A DNA stretch of 23,672 nt from Parcubacteria group bacterium. Lineage in GTDB: Bacteria; Patescibacteriota; Minisyncoccia; UBA6257; JACRHW01. Numbering within the stretch: the first letter of the stretch is position 1; each line of letters starts with the position of its first letter. This document shows, one piece after another, positions 6,776-13,181 of the stretch. Location of the stretch: contig JACRHX010000002.1 in NCBI GenBank assembly GCA_016211955.1, positions 1 through 23,672 of the forward strand. The letters are read 5' to 3'. The notes under the pieces were generated by a model. The model had not been told where the DNA came from. It saw nothing but the letters and a program-made list of their open reading frames with translations, and searched no databases. The translations under genes were made by a program, and so were the position numbers.

Positions 6776-7024
6776 ATGGAAGAGGTATCTTCTTTCTCTG
6801 TGATTGATGATGAGGCATTGTTTGATCGATTAGAACATCTGTATGCGACATGGCCCTCTGATGGATGGGTAGGAGCAGCAGCTGAAATTGCTTGTCATGC
6901 AAAGAGGGCTCGTGAAATTGAGGAGGAGTTTGCAAGGCGTCATGCGATATCACGCATCCATCACCCCGTACATCCTTATTACAGACGACAATGTTGTTGT
7001 AGAAAAGGAAGTGAGTTAGAGTGA
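6776..7024 (+). CDS. Unknown small soluble protein, 82 aa
   Basis: ATG 6776 is preceded by GAGGT at 6763-6767, a good Shine-Dalgarno site. The protein is acidic at first (EEVSSFSVIDDEALFDRLEHLY), then helical, and ends in a His/Arg/Cys-rich tail (RIHHPVHPYYRRQCCCRKGSE) that could bind metal or nucleic acid. The family is not recognised. It is the first of a series of small genes with strong ribosome-binding sites. A two-codon frame ATG AGG TAG overlaps its ribosome-binding site. Confidence 0.6.
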   Translation: MEEVSSFSVIDDEALFDRLEHLYATWPSDGWVGAAAEIACHAKRAREIEEEFARRHAISRIHHPVHPYYRRQCCCRKGSELE

Positions 7025-7078
7025 TCTGCTCCGAGCGTTAGAGATAGTTATATATTTTGTCATTTGTCTTGGTAGGCA

Positions 7079-7273
7079 ATGAATATAAATGGTAGGAGAA
7101 ATCCTGTCATTCCTTGGGGGGAGGCTTGGTATATGGCGTATAAGGCAAGGAAGACGGAACATTCTGGTTGCAAAAAGGGTCGAGGCGCGTATTGGGGTAG
7201 GAAACGAGAGGCAAAAAAGGAGAGTAATAGGGTCCGTCGCGTAAACTCGAAAAAAGCGGTCTTCGAAGAGTAG
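7079..7273 (+). CDS. Small basic protein, 64 aa
   Basis: Strongly basic (about one third Lys/Arg) with MNINGRRNPVIPWGEAWYMA, then GCKKGRGAYWGRKREAKKES, and a K/R-rich tail. The GAYWG(R/P)...EAKKESNRVRR pattern resembles small conserved basic proteins I associate with Patescibacteria, of unknown role; nucleic acid or ribosome binding would be a guess. The site GGTAGG before the ATG is weak. A clear intrinsic terminator follows 9 bases after the stop, which supports a real transcription unit. Confidence 0.55.
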   Translation: MNINGRRNPVIPWGEAWYMAYKARKTEHSGCKKGRGAYWGRKREAKKESNRVRRVNSKKAVFEE

Positions 7274-7282
7274 TAAACAACT

Positions 7283-7303
7283 CCGCCTATTATGGCGGTT
7301 TTT
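7283..7303 (+). terminator. Intrinsic terminator after the small basic protein
   Basis: CCGCC/GGCGG stem with a 6-base loop, then TTTTT. Confidence 0.7.
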
Positions 7304-7352
7304 AATTGGTTGCATACTATACCTTTTTTTGTTATACCTGATGCAGATACCT

Positions 7353-7382
7353 TTGACACTAAAAATGGATAGTTTTTATAGA
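7353..7382 (+). promoter_or_regulatory. Promoter of the three-helix membrane protein
   Basis: Perfect TTGACA 7353-7358, an 18-base spacer, TATAGA 7377-7382. Predicted transcription start near 7389. Confidence 0.6.
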
Positions 7383-7399
7383 TATGTGCTATTTTTTTT

Positions 7400-7417
7400 G
7401 TTCCTTGAATTAGGAAC
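7400..7417 (+). promoter_or_regulatory. 5'-UTR hairpin
   Basis: GTTCCT/AGGAAC around TGAATT, between the promoter and the ribosome-binding site of the 7444 gene. It may stabilise the transcript or help present the ribosome-binding site. Confidence 0.35.
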
Positions 7418-7443
7418 CAACAGAGAGAATGGAGGTGATCGCC

Positions 7444-7734
7444 ATGTTTTTCTTTATTTTGTTTATCTGTTTTTTTCTTGGACTTGGACATTTTGGACAT
7501 ACATTAAATGTAAATATTTCACCTTTCTGGATTGTCATGACTGGTTTTATCGCCTTAATGGTGAATATGAGTGTACGTGAGGGTCAGATACTTTACCATT
7601 TGACCCTTCTCGTTGGATGGGTATGTCTTTTTTGGGGTATTCTTCTTTTTTTTCAGCACCATTTTCATTGGGTTGTATTGTTCCTTTCCTTCCCACCGAT
7701 TACTATTTTCACTAATGTTTCAAGAATATTATAA
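7444..7734 (+). CDS. Small membrane protein, three transmembrane helices
   Basis: 96 aa from ATG 7444, chosen because GGAGGTGATC (7431-7440), almost a full match to the 16S rRNA tail, sits directly before it. An in-frame ATG at 7429 contains the Shine-Dalgarno site itself and is rejected. Helices at about residues 1-18, 26-44 and 52-85 are very rich in Phe/Leu/Trp, with several His (GHFGHTLN, FQHHFHW). The family is not recognised. It has its own promoter, leader hairpin and terminator, so it is a single-gene unit. Confidence 0.6.
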   Translation: MFFFILFICFFLGLGHFGHTLNVNISPFWIVMTGFIALMVNMSVREGQILYHLTLLVGWVCLFWGILLFFQHHFHWVVLFLSFPPITIFTNVSRIL

Positions 7735-7749
7735 CAATAACAAACAAAG

Positions 7750-7780
7750 CCGCTTTCCACGAGCGGTTTTTAATTTTTTT
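7750..7780 (+). terminator. Intrinsic terminator after the 7444 gene
   Basis: CCGCT/AGCGG stem, 7-base loop, then TTTTTAATTTTTTT. Confidence 0.7.
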
Positions 7781-7882
7781 GATAGGGTGCGCACGAGGGT
7801 GAGTAGTCGTTTTTTCTCGACAGGCATAATTTTGCATGCTATTTTTGATGTAGTTCATTGAAATGGATGGAGGTGAGATGGG

Positions 7883-8758
7883 GTGAAAAGGATACATGAG
7901 AGGCTGGATGCAACGATGGTGCTTGCAAAGAAGGTACGTAGGTTTGAAAAGAGATTTGATATACAAGGTGTCGGAGCTCTCTCAAAAACAGTTCTTGAAC
8001 AAGACCAAAGATCCCTTTTTTTCGTGTGGATGCAGAAGAGAGGGACCCTTGCACTGTATCGCCCCATTGATTATTTTCTTGGATTTCCACTACATACTCT
8101 TGAACAGGAATTTTCTCTTTGGTGGGTGGGACCTCTTTCTCACAATACGATGAGTTCTTATTCACGAAGAGAGGATATTTATTCAGGTATCGATTCAGTA
8201 ATTACCAAAGATTTTGTGAAGGCGTCCATTGCAAAACAGGTAAGTTGGATCTTTCACGAAGATATTCATGCACTATTTGATGATTTTCCATGGGAATTAG
8301 ATGAATCTATGACTACTGCGCTTGGAGAGCTTTTTGCGATGACATTTTTTGAAAACAATTCCCATCTCAAAGGTGCTCGCCGCGCACTTTTTGAGCTTAG
8401 AAAAATGATAGCGCACGGATGTATTATTTCTCAAGAACTTCTTGGGTTTACAAGAGAAGTTAGCCATTTTTTCCGGACATTACCGCGTGGGAGGATGCCC
8501 GGCAAACGGCACTATAGAGTTATTCAGAGAATGCTGAAGAGGTATCCTGTTTACGCAAGCTCGTTTGGCGAGTGGGAGAACACTGAGTTTGAGGCGCGGG
8601 TGAGTCACGATCTTGCTTACTATGGATTTTACGATCGTATTGTGGGGCTTTATGAAAAGAAGAAGGATTTGAATTGGTTATTGAAGCGCCTAAGAAGGGC
8701 ACCTCGAGAAATACGAAAATTCGAAAAGTATCTCATGTCTTTGAAACATTCAAGATAG
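7883..8758 (+). CDS. Unknown protein with HExxH motif, possible zinc metallopeptidase
   Basis: 291 aa, GTG start at 7883 supported by GGAGGTGAG at 7869-7877. No signal peptide or membrane helix. Residues 123-152 contain FHEDIHALF: His125-Glu126-x-x-His129, followed by ELDESMTTALGELFA, which gives Glu141 and Glu149 as possible third ligands; an E(S/G)xx(T/A)..LGE helix after HExxH is the general layout of gluzincins. The C-terminal 100 residues are highly basic and helical. Family not recognised, so peptidase activity is inference from one motif. A seven-codon frame (ATG 7863) ends in TGA overlapping the GTG start as GTGA. Confidence 0.6.
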   Translation: MKRIHERLDATMVLAKKVRRFEKRFDIQGVGALSKTVLEQDQRSLFFVWMQKRGTLALYRPIDYFLGFPLHTLEQEFSLWWVGPLSHNTMSSYSRREDIYSGIDSVITKDFVKASIAKQVSWIFHEDIHALFDDFPWELDESMTTALGELFAMTFFENNSHLKGARRALFELRKMIAHGCIISQELLGFTREVSHFFRTLPRGRMPGKRHYRVIQRMLKRYPVYASSFGEWENTEFEARVSHDLAYYGFYDRIVGLYEKKKDLNWLLKRLRRAPREIRKFEKYLMSLKHSR

Positions 8759-8778
8759 GTAAAAAGTGGGTAGTAGGA

Positions 8779-8807
8779 TTGACAGATAATATTTTATATA
8801 CTATATT
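8779..8807 (+). promoter_or_regulatory. Promoter of the BI-1 family gene
   Basis: TTGACA 8779-8784, 17-base spacer, TATATT 8802-8807; the start codon is 39 bases downstream of the -10. Confidence 0.6.
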
Positions 8808-8845
8808 TCTGTCGGGTACTTGATCCCACAAGAGGAGGAAAAAGG

Positions 8846-9505
8846 ATGTTTAGCTCTGACGTCTACGAACGTAGGGGTGTCGATACTATGACACGCAATG
8901 CGTTTTATTTTGTGATGGGATGTGTTCTTGCGTGGGGATTCACTGCAACCTACATTACTTCTCAAATGACGGCTCATTGGAGACCAGGTTTAGCCGAGGT
9001 TCTTCTCGTGGGTTTTGTTCTTCCTTTTCTGGGGATTCTTTTGAGTACGAGCCATTCAGCACTCCTTTCCTTTTTTGGATTTAACCTTGTCGTGATTCCC
9101 TTGAGTGCTATCCTGGGTCCCGGGCTTGCGCATTACGATCTTGTGAAACCAGGTCTCGTGTCTCAAGCAGCGGTGCTTACGGGGACGGTAACCGTAGTGA
9201 TGGCAATTTCTGGACTTCTTTTCCCCAATTTTTATCGATCCATTGGCGGGGCACTCTTCGGAGCTCTTGTGGCGTTGCTTGTTGTGCTTGTCATTTCAAT
9301 GTTTGTTCCTGCGCTTATGGGGTTCACGATTATTCATTATTGTGCCGCCGGACTTTTTGCTCTTTATGTTGGATATGATATGTATCGTGCCAGCGAAATT
9401 CCGGCTACCCTCGATAATGCCGTTGATGTCTGTATCAGCTTATATCTTGATATTATCAATCTCTTTTTGTGGATCCTGCGTATTCTTGGAAATAATAACG
9501 ACTAA
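8846..9505 (+). CDS. Bax inhibitor-1 / YccA-type membrane protein
   Basis: 219 aa, ATG 8846 with GAGGAGG 8833-8839. Seven hydrophobic segments between residues 18 and 212. The C-terminus, YVGYDMYRASEI then LDNAVDVCISLYLDIINLFL and WILRILG, is the diagnostic BI-1 (TMBIM/UPF0005) ending, where the conserved Asp pair acts as pH sensor in the calcium-leak channels of this family. Bacterial members are inner-membrane proteins of poorly defined role (YccA interacts with FtsH in E. coli). An internal ATG at 8888 could be an alternative start but has no ribosome-binding site. It has its own promoter and terminator. Confidence 0.8.
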   Translation: MFSSDVYERRGVDTMTRNAFYFVMGCVLAWGFTATYITSQMTAHWRPGLAEVLLVGFVLPFLGILLSTSHSALLSFFGFNLVVIPLSAILGPGLAHYDLVKPGLVSQAAVLTGTVTVVMAISGLLFPNFYRSIGGALFGALVALLVVLVISMFVPALMGFTIIHYCAAGLFALYVGYDMYRASEIPATLDNAVDVCISLYLDIINLFLWILRILGNNND

Positions 9506-9529
9506 TTTTTAAAAAGAAAATCAATCGTG

Positions 9530-9552
9530 CCGCCTGCAACAAGGCGGTTTTT
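9530..9552 (+). terminator. Intrinsic terminator after the BI-1 gene
   Basis: CCGCC/GGCGG stem with an 8-base loop and TTTTT. Confidence 0.7.
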
Positions 9553-9641
9553 ATCATTTGAAAACTATGGGCAAAAGCAGTGGGTATTCACGTAAAAAAG
9601 CAGCCAGAAGAGGCCGATTTTTTGTGGTATTTCGGTGTGTT

Positions 9642-10130
9642 TTAGTTTGTTGTTGGTTGGGCCGTTGTTGGGGCAGGGGCTTTGGTTTTTTCTTTCTGTT
9701 CTCCCTTTGGTGATTTTTTGTTTTTGTTCATGTCCTTCTTCTCTTTTGCCTCCCTTGCCTTCTTTGTCTCCATCTCCTTGGCTTGTTTTTGTTTTACCCT
9801 TAATCCTTCTGCCTTTTCTTTTTGTGTTTTGCGAAGTGCGTCGATTTTTGCCTTATACTCATTTTTGATTGCTTTTATTTTTGCCTCCATCTCTTGTTGC
9901 AAGGTCTTTACCTGCTGTTCGGTTTCCTTATTAACTGCGCTTACTTGTGTTCCGAGAGATACAGAAGATTCTGTTGTCGAAGCGGTTTCGGGAGCGGTGA
10001 GAGTGAAGGAAAGGATTGATGATGTGGTGTTTGTCGGCACAGAGGTTGTTCCGGAATCTGTTTGCGCGAGAGCAAGAGCACTTGACATCATAAGAGTTAA
10101 TAATGAGATACTAATCGTTTTTTTGATCAT
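9642..10130 (-). CDS. Secreted Lys/Glu-rich coiled-coil protein
   Basis: 162 aa. Residues 1-22 are a classical signal peptide (MIKKTISISLLTLMMSSALA) with cleavage likely after ALAQ. Residues 25-65 are Ser/Thr-rich. Residues 65-125 form a coiled coil (VKTLQQEMEAKIKAIKNEY, with Lys/Glu heptads), and the tail is a Lys-rich then Pro/Thr/Ala-rich stretch. No enzymatic motif. It could be an extracellular spacer or wall-associated protein. It is the only clear minus-strand gene besides the VIT transporter and is transcribed away from the small gene at 10300. Confidence 0.75.
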   Translation of the reverse strand: MIKKTISISLLTLMMSSALALAQTDSGTTSVPTNTTSSILSFTLTAPETASTTESSVSLGTQVSAVNKETEQQVKTLQQEMEAKIKAIKNEYKAKIDALRKTQKEKAEGLRVKQKQAKEMETKKAREAKEKKDMNKNKKSPKGEQKEKTKAPAPTTAQPTTN

Positions 10131-10176
10131 ATTTTTTTTAAAAAATAAGTAATTGTGTATATAGGACGACCTTTGT

Positions 10177-10267
10177 CATACTAATAATACTACTATTTTT
10201 TTTATAGTATGTAAAATTATTATCATACTATCATTATAGTGTTGTTTATCTTTAAAAAACACACTAT
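10177..10267. promoter_or_regulatory. Divergent intergenic region with repeated ATACTAT/ATAGTAT boxes
   Basis: The region between the divergent genes at 10130 (minus) and 10300 (plus) is very AT-rich. It holds ATAGTATG 10204-10211 facing CATACTAT 10224-10231, further partial boxes at 10178-10195, and a second stem ATAGTGT/ACACTAT-type at 10236-10267. This could be an operator for a dimeric regulator or hairpins in either leader. Confidence 0.35.
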
Positions 10268-10299
10268 GCTTATAGGAGTAATACGATCTAAGATGGGTG

Positions 10300-10532
10300 A
10301 TGAGAAGGGTGAAAGAATATAAAGAAGGGGAGCTTGTGGTTGAGGTAAGGGGGGTGTAAATATTGCCTATGTGATAGAAAAAGTGTTGATTCCTCTTGGA
10401 GCAGTAATTGTTACACGCTATCAGCGGTTTGGCGCTATTATCATCAGGGTTGCTGTTGGAGAGGAGGATGTGTGGATTTCTTATTTGAAGCAAAATGTGT
10501 TTATTGCAGATGTCTCACGCAATCAAAAATAA
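10300..10532 (+). pseudogene. Small gene split by a frameshift at a G6 run
   Basis: ATG 10300 encodes MRRVKEYKEGELVVEVRGV and stops at 10357-10359. In the next frame an open stretch gives NIAYVIEKVLIPLGAVIV and RFGAIIIRVAVGEEDVWISY, ending TAA 10530-10532. Adding one G to the run GGGGGG 10349-10354 joins them into a 77-aa protein. Alternatively the second part is its own 53-aa gene starting GTG 10371, translationally coupled. The family is not recognised; composition is beta-rich, like a small fold of Val/Ile strands. The terminator-like structure at 10565 follows. Confidence 0.45.
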
Positions 10533-10564
10533 TTCTATACCGTTTGGAAGTTTCCGGCGGTCTT

Positions 10565-10640
10565 CCGGGGAGTAGAAATTGGACTGTATAAAAAGTTCAT
10601 CAAAGGTGAACACGTCCAAATTTCACTCCCCGGTTTTTTC
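10565..10640 (+). terminator. Long nested hairpin with T6 tail
   Basis: Arm 10565-10584 (CCGGGGAGT...TGGAC) pairs with 10614-10633 (GTCCA...CTCCCCGG) over about 19 bp with compensating one-base bulges; inside, GTTCA/TGAAC forms a second hairpin; TTTTTT follows. It is longer than needed for termination and may also be an attenuator for the methyltransferase. Confidence 0.6.
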
Positions 10641-10648
10641 GACAAGCT

Positions 10649-10657
10649 TGATATGAT
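10649..10657 (+). promoter_or_regulatory. Extended -10 promoter of the methyltransferase gene
   Basis: TGA followed by TATGAT 10652-10657, i.e. TGnTATGAT; no good -35, as expected for this class. Confidence 0.45.
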
Positions 10658-10698
10658 ATTCTTAACGGAGACAGTTTGAAAACTAAGAGGAGGTAGAC

Positions 10699-11328
10699 AT
10701 GTTGTCACCTGAGGAGCAAAAGACACTTGAATCATATGCGAAAATTGCAAAAGAGAGGGCAAAGACGCATTCTAATCCAAATGTGTGGAGGAATGAATTC
10801 GAGGAATTTCGAAAGTTTCTGTCCCGTGGAAGCATTCTTGATGTGGGGTGTGGGAATGGAAGGGATGCGCCTCTTTTTATTGAGTCTGAATATAGATACG
10901 TTGGCGTAGATCTTTCGCCGGAGATGATTATGTGTGCAAGAGAATTTGCTCCTAGCGCTACTTTTTGCGAAGGGGATATGTATGCATTACCGTTTCCACA
11001 AGATTCTTTTGATGGGTTTTGGGCATCTGCATCGCTTCTTCATATTCCAAAGAGAAATATCACGAAAGTACTTCAGGAGATAAAGAGGGTTGTAAAAATC
11101 GGAGGAATTGGATTTTTTGCGATCAAAGAGGGTAATGGCGAGAGGATGGTTGAGGGGAGATATGGTGGGGATGAGAGATTTTTTGCTTTTTATGGGCAGA
11201 CAGAGTTTGCAGATGTTCTTCAAAAAAATGGGTTTGAGATCTTAAAACAAAAACGTGACCTTAGAGAATATAATACCCCGGACAGCACGGATGTATGGCT
11301 TTGTTATTGGGTAAGGAGTCTTTTATAG
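10699..11328 (+). CDS. Class I SAM-dependent methyltransferase
   Basis: 209 aa, ATG 10699 with AGGAGG at 10687-10692. Motif I is ILDVGCGNGRD (46-56), the acidic residue after strand 2 is Asp71 (VGVDLS), motif III is EGDMYALPF (91-99), and strand 4 is FDGFWASASLLHI (104-116). VLQEIKRVVKIGGIGFF is the usual post-motif helix and strand of the Methyltransf_11 group. The substrate cannot be told; relatives include ubiquinone/menaquinone-type and small-molecule methyltransferases. Its stop codon is the first base pair region of the 153-nt foldback element that follows. Confidence 0.85.
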   Translation: MLSPEEQKTLESYAKIAKERAKTHSNPNVWRNEFEEFRKFLSRGSILDVGCGNGRDAPLFIESEYRYVGVDLSPEMIMCAREFAPSATFCEGDMYALPFPQDSFDGFWASASLLHIPKRNITKVLQEIKRVVKIGGIGFFAIKEGNGERMVEGRYGGDERFFAFYGQTEFADVLQKNGFEILKQKRDLREYNTPDSTDVWLCYWVRSLL

Positions 11329-11480
11329 AAGCAGTACAGAACACCCACACGCTCATTCTCGGCAGTCCAGCGACTGCCTCCGAGGGATCGGTTGTTTTAT
11401 CCGCCTCCGCCGGTTGGCGGATGGCGGAACCATGCTAAAACAACCTCTCATGCCGCTTAGTAGGTATTCTGTACTACTTC
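11328..11480. repeat. 153-nt foldback element with three nested stems
   Basis: Outer arms 11328-11345 (GAAGCAGTACAGAACACC) and 11463-11480 pair at 16 of 18 positions. Inside are CTCGG-CAGTC/GACTG-CCGAG with a short bulge, and a long arm with GGTTGTTTTA/TAAAACAACC enclosing TCCGCCTCCGCC/GGCGGATGGCGGA with a GGTT loop. The result is a branched, cloverleaf-like fold. It starts on the stop codon of the methyltransferase gene. There is no T-tract directly after it. The rest of 11481-11584 shows nothing beyond an AT-rich lead to the next gene. Confidence 0.65.
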
Positions 11481-11584
11481 TGGATGGATTTTTTAGCAAT
11501 ATAATATTTTTTTTGCAAGATTGAAAACGTGTATGTTTCTGTTAGGCTTGGTGTAGAACATTAACACGAAGGTGAGAATGTGTA

Positions 11585-12079
11585 ATGGTACAACACAACT
11601 GGAAAGAGCTCCTACGTATTGCTTATATCATCGCTAAACAGAGCCATGACCCTTCCACACAGAATGGCGCACTCATCATTAATGATAATGGTTCTATTCT
11701 TGGAGATGCCTGTAATCAGTTTCCTCGTGGTGTGAAAGAAACTCCGGAGCGTTGGGAGCGACCATTGAAATATAAAATCATCGAACATGCAGAGCGTAAT
11801 GTTATTTTTCATTGTGCAAGGCTTGGTATTCCTACCAGTGGACTTACGATGGTATGCCCATGGGCAGCGTGTGCGGATTGTGCCAGAGCCATTATTCAGG
11901 CAGGTATCAATAGGCTCGTAATCCATAAACAGGCGGGCGATCGATCTCCGGAGTTTTGGCAAAAGGAAATTGATGTGGCTTTTGAAATGTTTAGAGAGGC
12001 TGGCGTAGAGATTGTTACCTATGATGGAAAAGTGGGTGTAAAGTATGTGTTGCACAGTGGTCAACTTTGGAATCCCTAA
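11585..12079 (+). CDS. Deoxycytidylate (dCMP) deaminase-like zinc enzyme
   Basis: 164 aa. Zinc and catalytic residues of the cytidine-deaminase superfamily are present: His68-Ala-Glu70 (EHAERNVIF) and Cys96/Cys99 (WAACADCARAI). The N-terminus (HDPSTQNGALIIND) and the length fit the dCMP/deoxycytidylate deaminase group, which supplies dUMP for thymidylate synthesis; a role on another nucleotide or tRNA base is possible. In place of the common PC before the second Cys pair there is CPWAAC, with an extra Cys91. GAAGGTGAG at 11569-11577 serves as ribosome-binding site; an ATG at 11578 in another frame is closer to it but leads to only 20 codons. A strong terminator follows. Confidence 0.8.
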   Translation: MVQHNWKELLRIAYIIAKQSHDPSTQNGALIINDNGSILGDACNQFPRGVKETPERWERPLKYKIIEHAERNVIFHCARLGIPTSGLTMVCPWAACADCARAIIQAGINRLVIHKQAGDRSPEFWQKEIDVAFEMFREAGVEIVTYDGKVGVKYVLHSGQLWNP

Positions 12080-12088
12080 ATGTATGAT

Positions 12089-12120
12089 CCCTAGATAATT
12101 CTAGGGTTTTTCTTTTTTTT
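12089..12120 (+). terminator. Intrinsic terminator after the deaminase gene
   Basis: CCCTAG/CTAGGG stem with a 6-base loop, then TTTTTCTTTTTTTT. Confidence 0.75.
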
Positions 12121-12128
12121 GGTATGAT
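12120..12128 (+). promoter_or_regulatory. Extended -10 promoter of the 12168 gene
   Basis: TGG then TATGAT 12123-12128 (TGnTATGAT), 39 bases before the start codon. Confidence 0.45.
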
Positions 12129-12167
12129 ATAACAAAGGCGAAGGGTTTATTCATTTAAATAAATAAT

Positions 12168-12437
12168 ATGCATCAGATAAATACACATAAATTAGGGTTA
12201 GTCGTAGGTGGTTTTGCGGGGATTGTTCACCTTCTTTGGTCGTTATTTGTGGCACTAGGGTGGGCAGGACCACTTCTTGGTTTTATTCTCGGGCTTCATT
12301 TTATGAGCCACCCTTATATGATATTACCCTTTAATCTTTTGACTGCGGTAGGGCTTATCGTTGTTGCATCGTGTGTTGGGTATGTAGCTGGCAGTATCAT
12401 GGGGATGGTTTGGAACAGGGTGTGTAGTAGTAAATAG
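12168..12437 (+). CDS. Conserved-looking small membrane protein, 89 aa
   Basis: Two to three hydrophobic segments: residues 8-32 (LGLVVGGFAGIVHLLWSLFVALG), 33-47 and 58-83. The layout HKLGLVVGGFAGIVHLLWS, then LHFMSHPYMILPFNLLTA, then a Gly-rich last helix ending MVWNRV, is one I associate with an uncharacterised family common in Parcubacteria. No Shine-Dalgarno site; ATG 12168 is the only sensible start. Function unknown. Confidence 0.65.
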   Translation: MHQINTHKLGLVVGGFAGIVHLLWSLFVALGWAGPLLGFILGLHFMSHPYMILPFNLLTAVGLIVVASCVGYVAGSIMGMVWNRVCSSK

Positions 12438-12466
12438 TGGTGGCTCTGTACAAAATAGTTATTATG

Positions 12467-12475
12467 TGCTATATT
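12467..12475 (+). promoter_or_regulatory. Extended -10 promoter of the 12516 gene
   Basis: TGC followed by TATATT 12470-12475. No convincing -35. Confidence 0.4.
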
Positions 12476-12515
12476 GAAGTTAGTTCGTTGTACTTAGGAA
12501 TGGAGGTGAAATGGT

Positions 12516-12782
12516 GTGAATGAGAAACAGAAACATTGGTTTATGCGGATCCTTGAGGGGTTGGTTGTAGACCCCGATGTTGTTAACTTTTGTTTTGGGA
12601 GTGGACTCTTTGATCTCGAAATTATCATTAAGACAGCAGAGGAGCATAGGGCGAACTTTACTCCAGTAGTGCTTGGGGCGCTGGAGACTCTTGTGACTAC
12701 GGTAACAGGAATTTCAAACCTCAAAATTCATCTTGAGGGCAGTGAACTTTATAAGATGAGAGAGATCGAGTCATACATGTAA
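12516..12782 (+). CDS. Unknown small acidic protein, 88 aa
   Basis: GTG start 12516 after GGAGGTGAA 12502-12510. Soluble, acidic, predicted alpha/beta (FMRILEGLVVDPDVVNFCFG, then LKIHLEGSELYKMREIESY). The family is not recognised. The initiation region has the same layout as the 7883 gene: GGAGGTGA-A/G-ATGG-x-GTG, in which a mini frame (here ATG GTG TGA, 12511-12519) ends across the GTG start. It has its own promoter and terminator. Confidence 0.6.
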   Translation: MNEKQKHWFMRILEGLVVDPDVVNFCFGSGLFDLEIIIKTAEEHRANFTPVVLGALETLVTTVTGISNLKIHLEGSELYKMREIESYM

Positions 12783-12792
12783 TACAGGTGGG

Positions 12793-12823
12793 GTCCTTGA
12801 ATAATCGAGGACTTTTTATTTTA
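12793..12823 (+). terminator. Intrinsic terminator after the 12516 gene
   Basis: GTCCTTGA/TCGAGGAC 8-bp stem (one wobble), ATAA loop, then TTTTTATTTTA. Confidence 0.75.
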
Positions 12824-12833
12824 TTGACAGGGT

Positions 12834-12862
12834 TTGACTTATTAACCCAGATGTGCTATGAT
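12834..12862 (+). promoter_or_regulatory. Cold-shock gene promoter
   Basis: TTGACT 12834-12839, 17-base spacer ending in TGC, TATGAT 12857-12862: a consensus-like promoter with extended -10. A further TTGACA lies at 12824-12829. Confidence 0.65.
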
Positions 12863-12913
12863 GAACACAATAAAGAGATGTAGTCGAGTTTCTTAAACAA
12901 AAAACAAAGAGTT

Positions 12914-13111
12914 ATGCAAGGAGTTATTAAAACTCTTACCGATAGAGGATTTGGATTCATTTCTCGCGAAGGCGAGACAAAGGATCTCTTTTTCCACTCT
13001 AATGAACTCAAAGGTGTTGCATTCAACGAACTTAAGGTTGGTGATGCAGTTACTTTCGAAGTTGTAAACGGTGAGAAAGGGCCTAGCGCAGTGAACGTTT
13101 CACGCGCCTAA
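12914..13111 (+). CDS. Cold-shock domain protein (CspA family)
   Basis: 65 aa, the normal length. RNP1 is RGFGFISREG (11-20) and RNP2 is DLFFHSNEL (24-32), the two single-strand nucleic acid binding motifs of the OB-fold. It would act as an RNA chaperone in the cytoplasm. The 5' leader of about 45 bases lacks a Shine-Dalgarno site. Strong promoter and terminator suggest a highly expressed single-gene unit. The short acidic insert SREGETKD between the RNP motifs is ordinary for this group. Confidence 0.92.
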   Translation: MQGVIKTLTDRGFGFISREGETKDLFFHSNELKGVAFNELKVGDAVTFEVVNGEKGPSAVNVSRA

Positions 13112-13124
13112 GCACTAAAAAAAC

Positions 13125-13160
13125 AAAAAACCACCTAAGCTTCGGCTCGGGTGGTTTTTT
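13125..13160. terminator. Bidirectional terminator between csp and the VIT gene
   Basis: AAAAAACCACC..AGC, loop TTCG, GCT..GGTGGTTTTTT. The T-run on one side and the A-run on the other would end transcription from both convergent genes. Confidence 0.75.
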
Positions 13161-13181
13161 GTTGGGGCGAAAATATGATTA

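Noticed and set aside
6487..6953. Minus-strand frames through the inverted-repeat cluster
   Set aside because: They are built from the hairpin arms and the antisense of the 6776 gene; no ribosome-binding site or coherent domain.
7329..7580. Frame starting upstream of the 7444 gene in another register
   Set aside because: It covers the promoter and leader hairpin and lacks a ribosome-binding site; the 7444 frame has a near-perfect one.
9567..9713. Plus-strand 48-codon frame starting MGKSSGYSRKKAARRG
   Set aside because: Only the first 16 residues look protein-like; the rest is the antisense shadow of the secreted coiled-coil gene, and no ribosome-binding site is present.
9682..10152. Long plus-strand frame across 9682-10152
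   Set aside because: It is antisense to the minus-strand gene with a clear signal peptide and coiled coil; its Phe/Cys/Ser-rich composition is typical of a shadow frame.
10176..10493. Minus-strand 105-codon frame
   Set aside because: It runs through the AT-rich operator-like region and opposes the plus-strand small gene; composition (Ser/Tyr/His/Ile) is that of a shadow.
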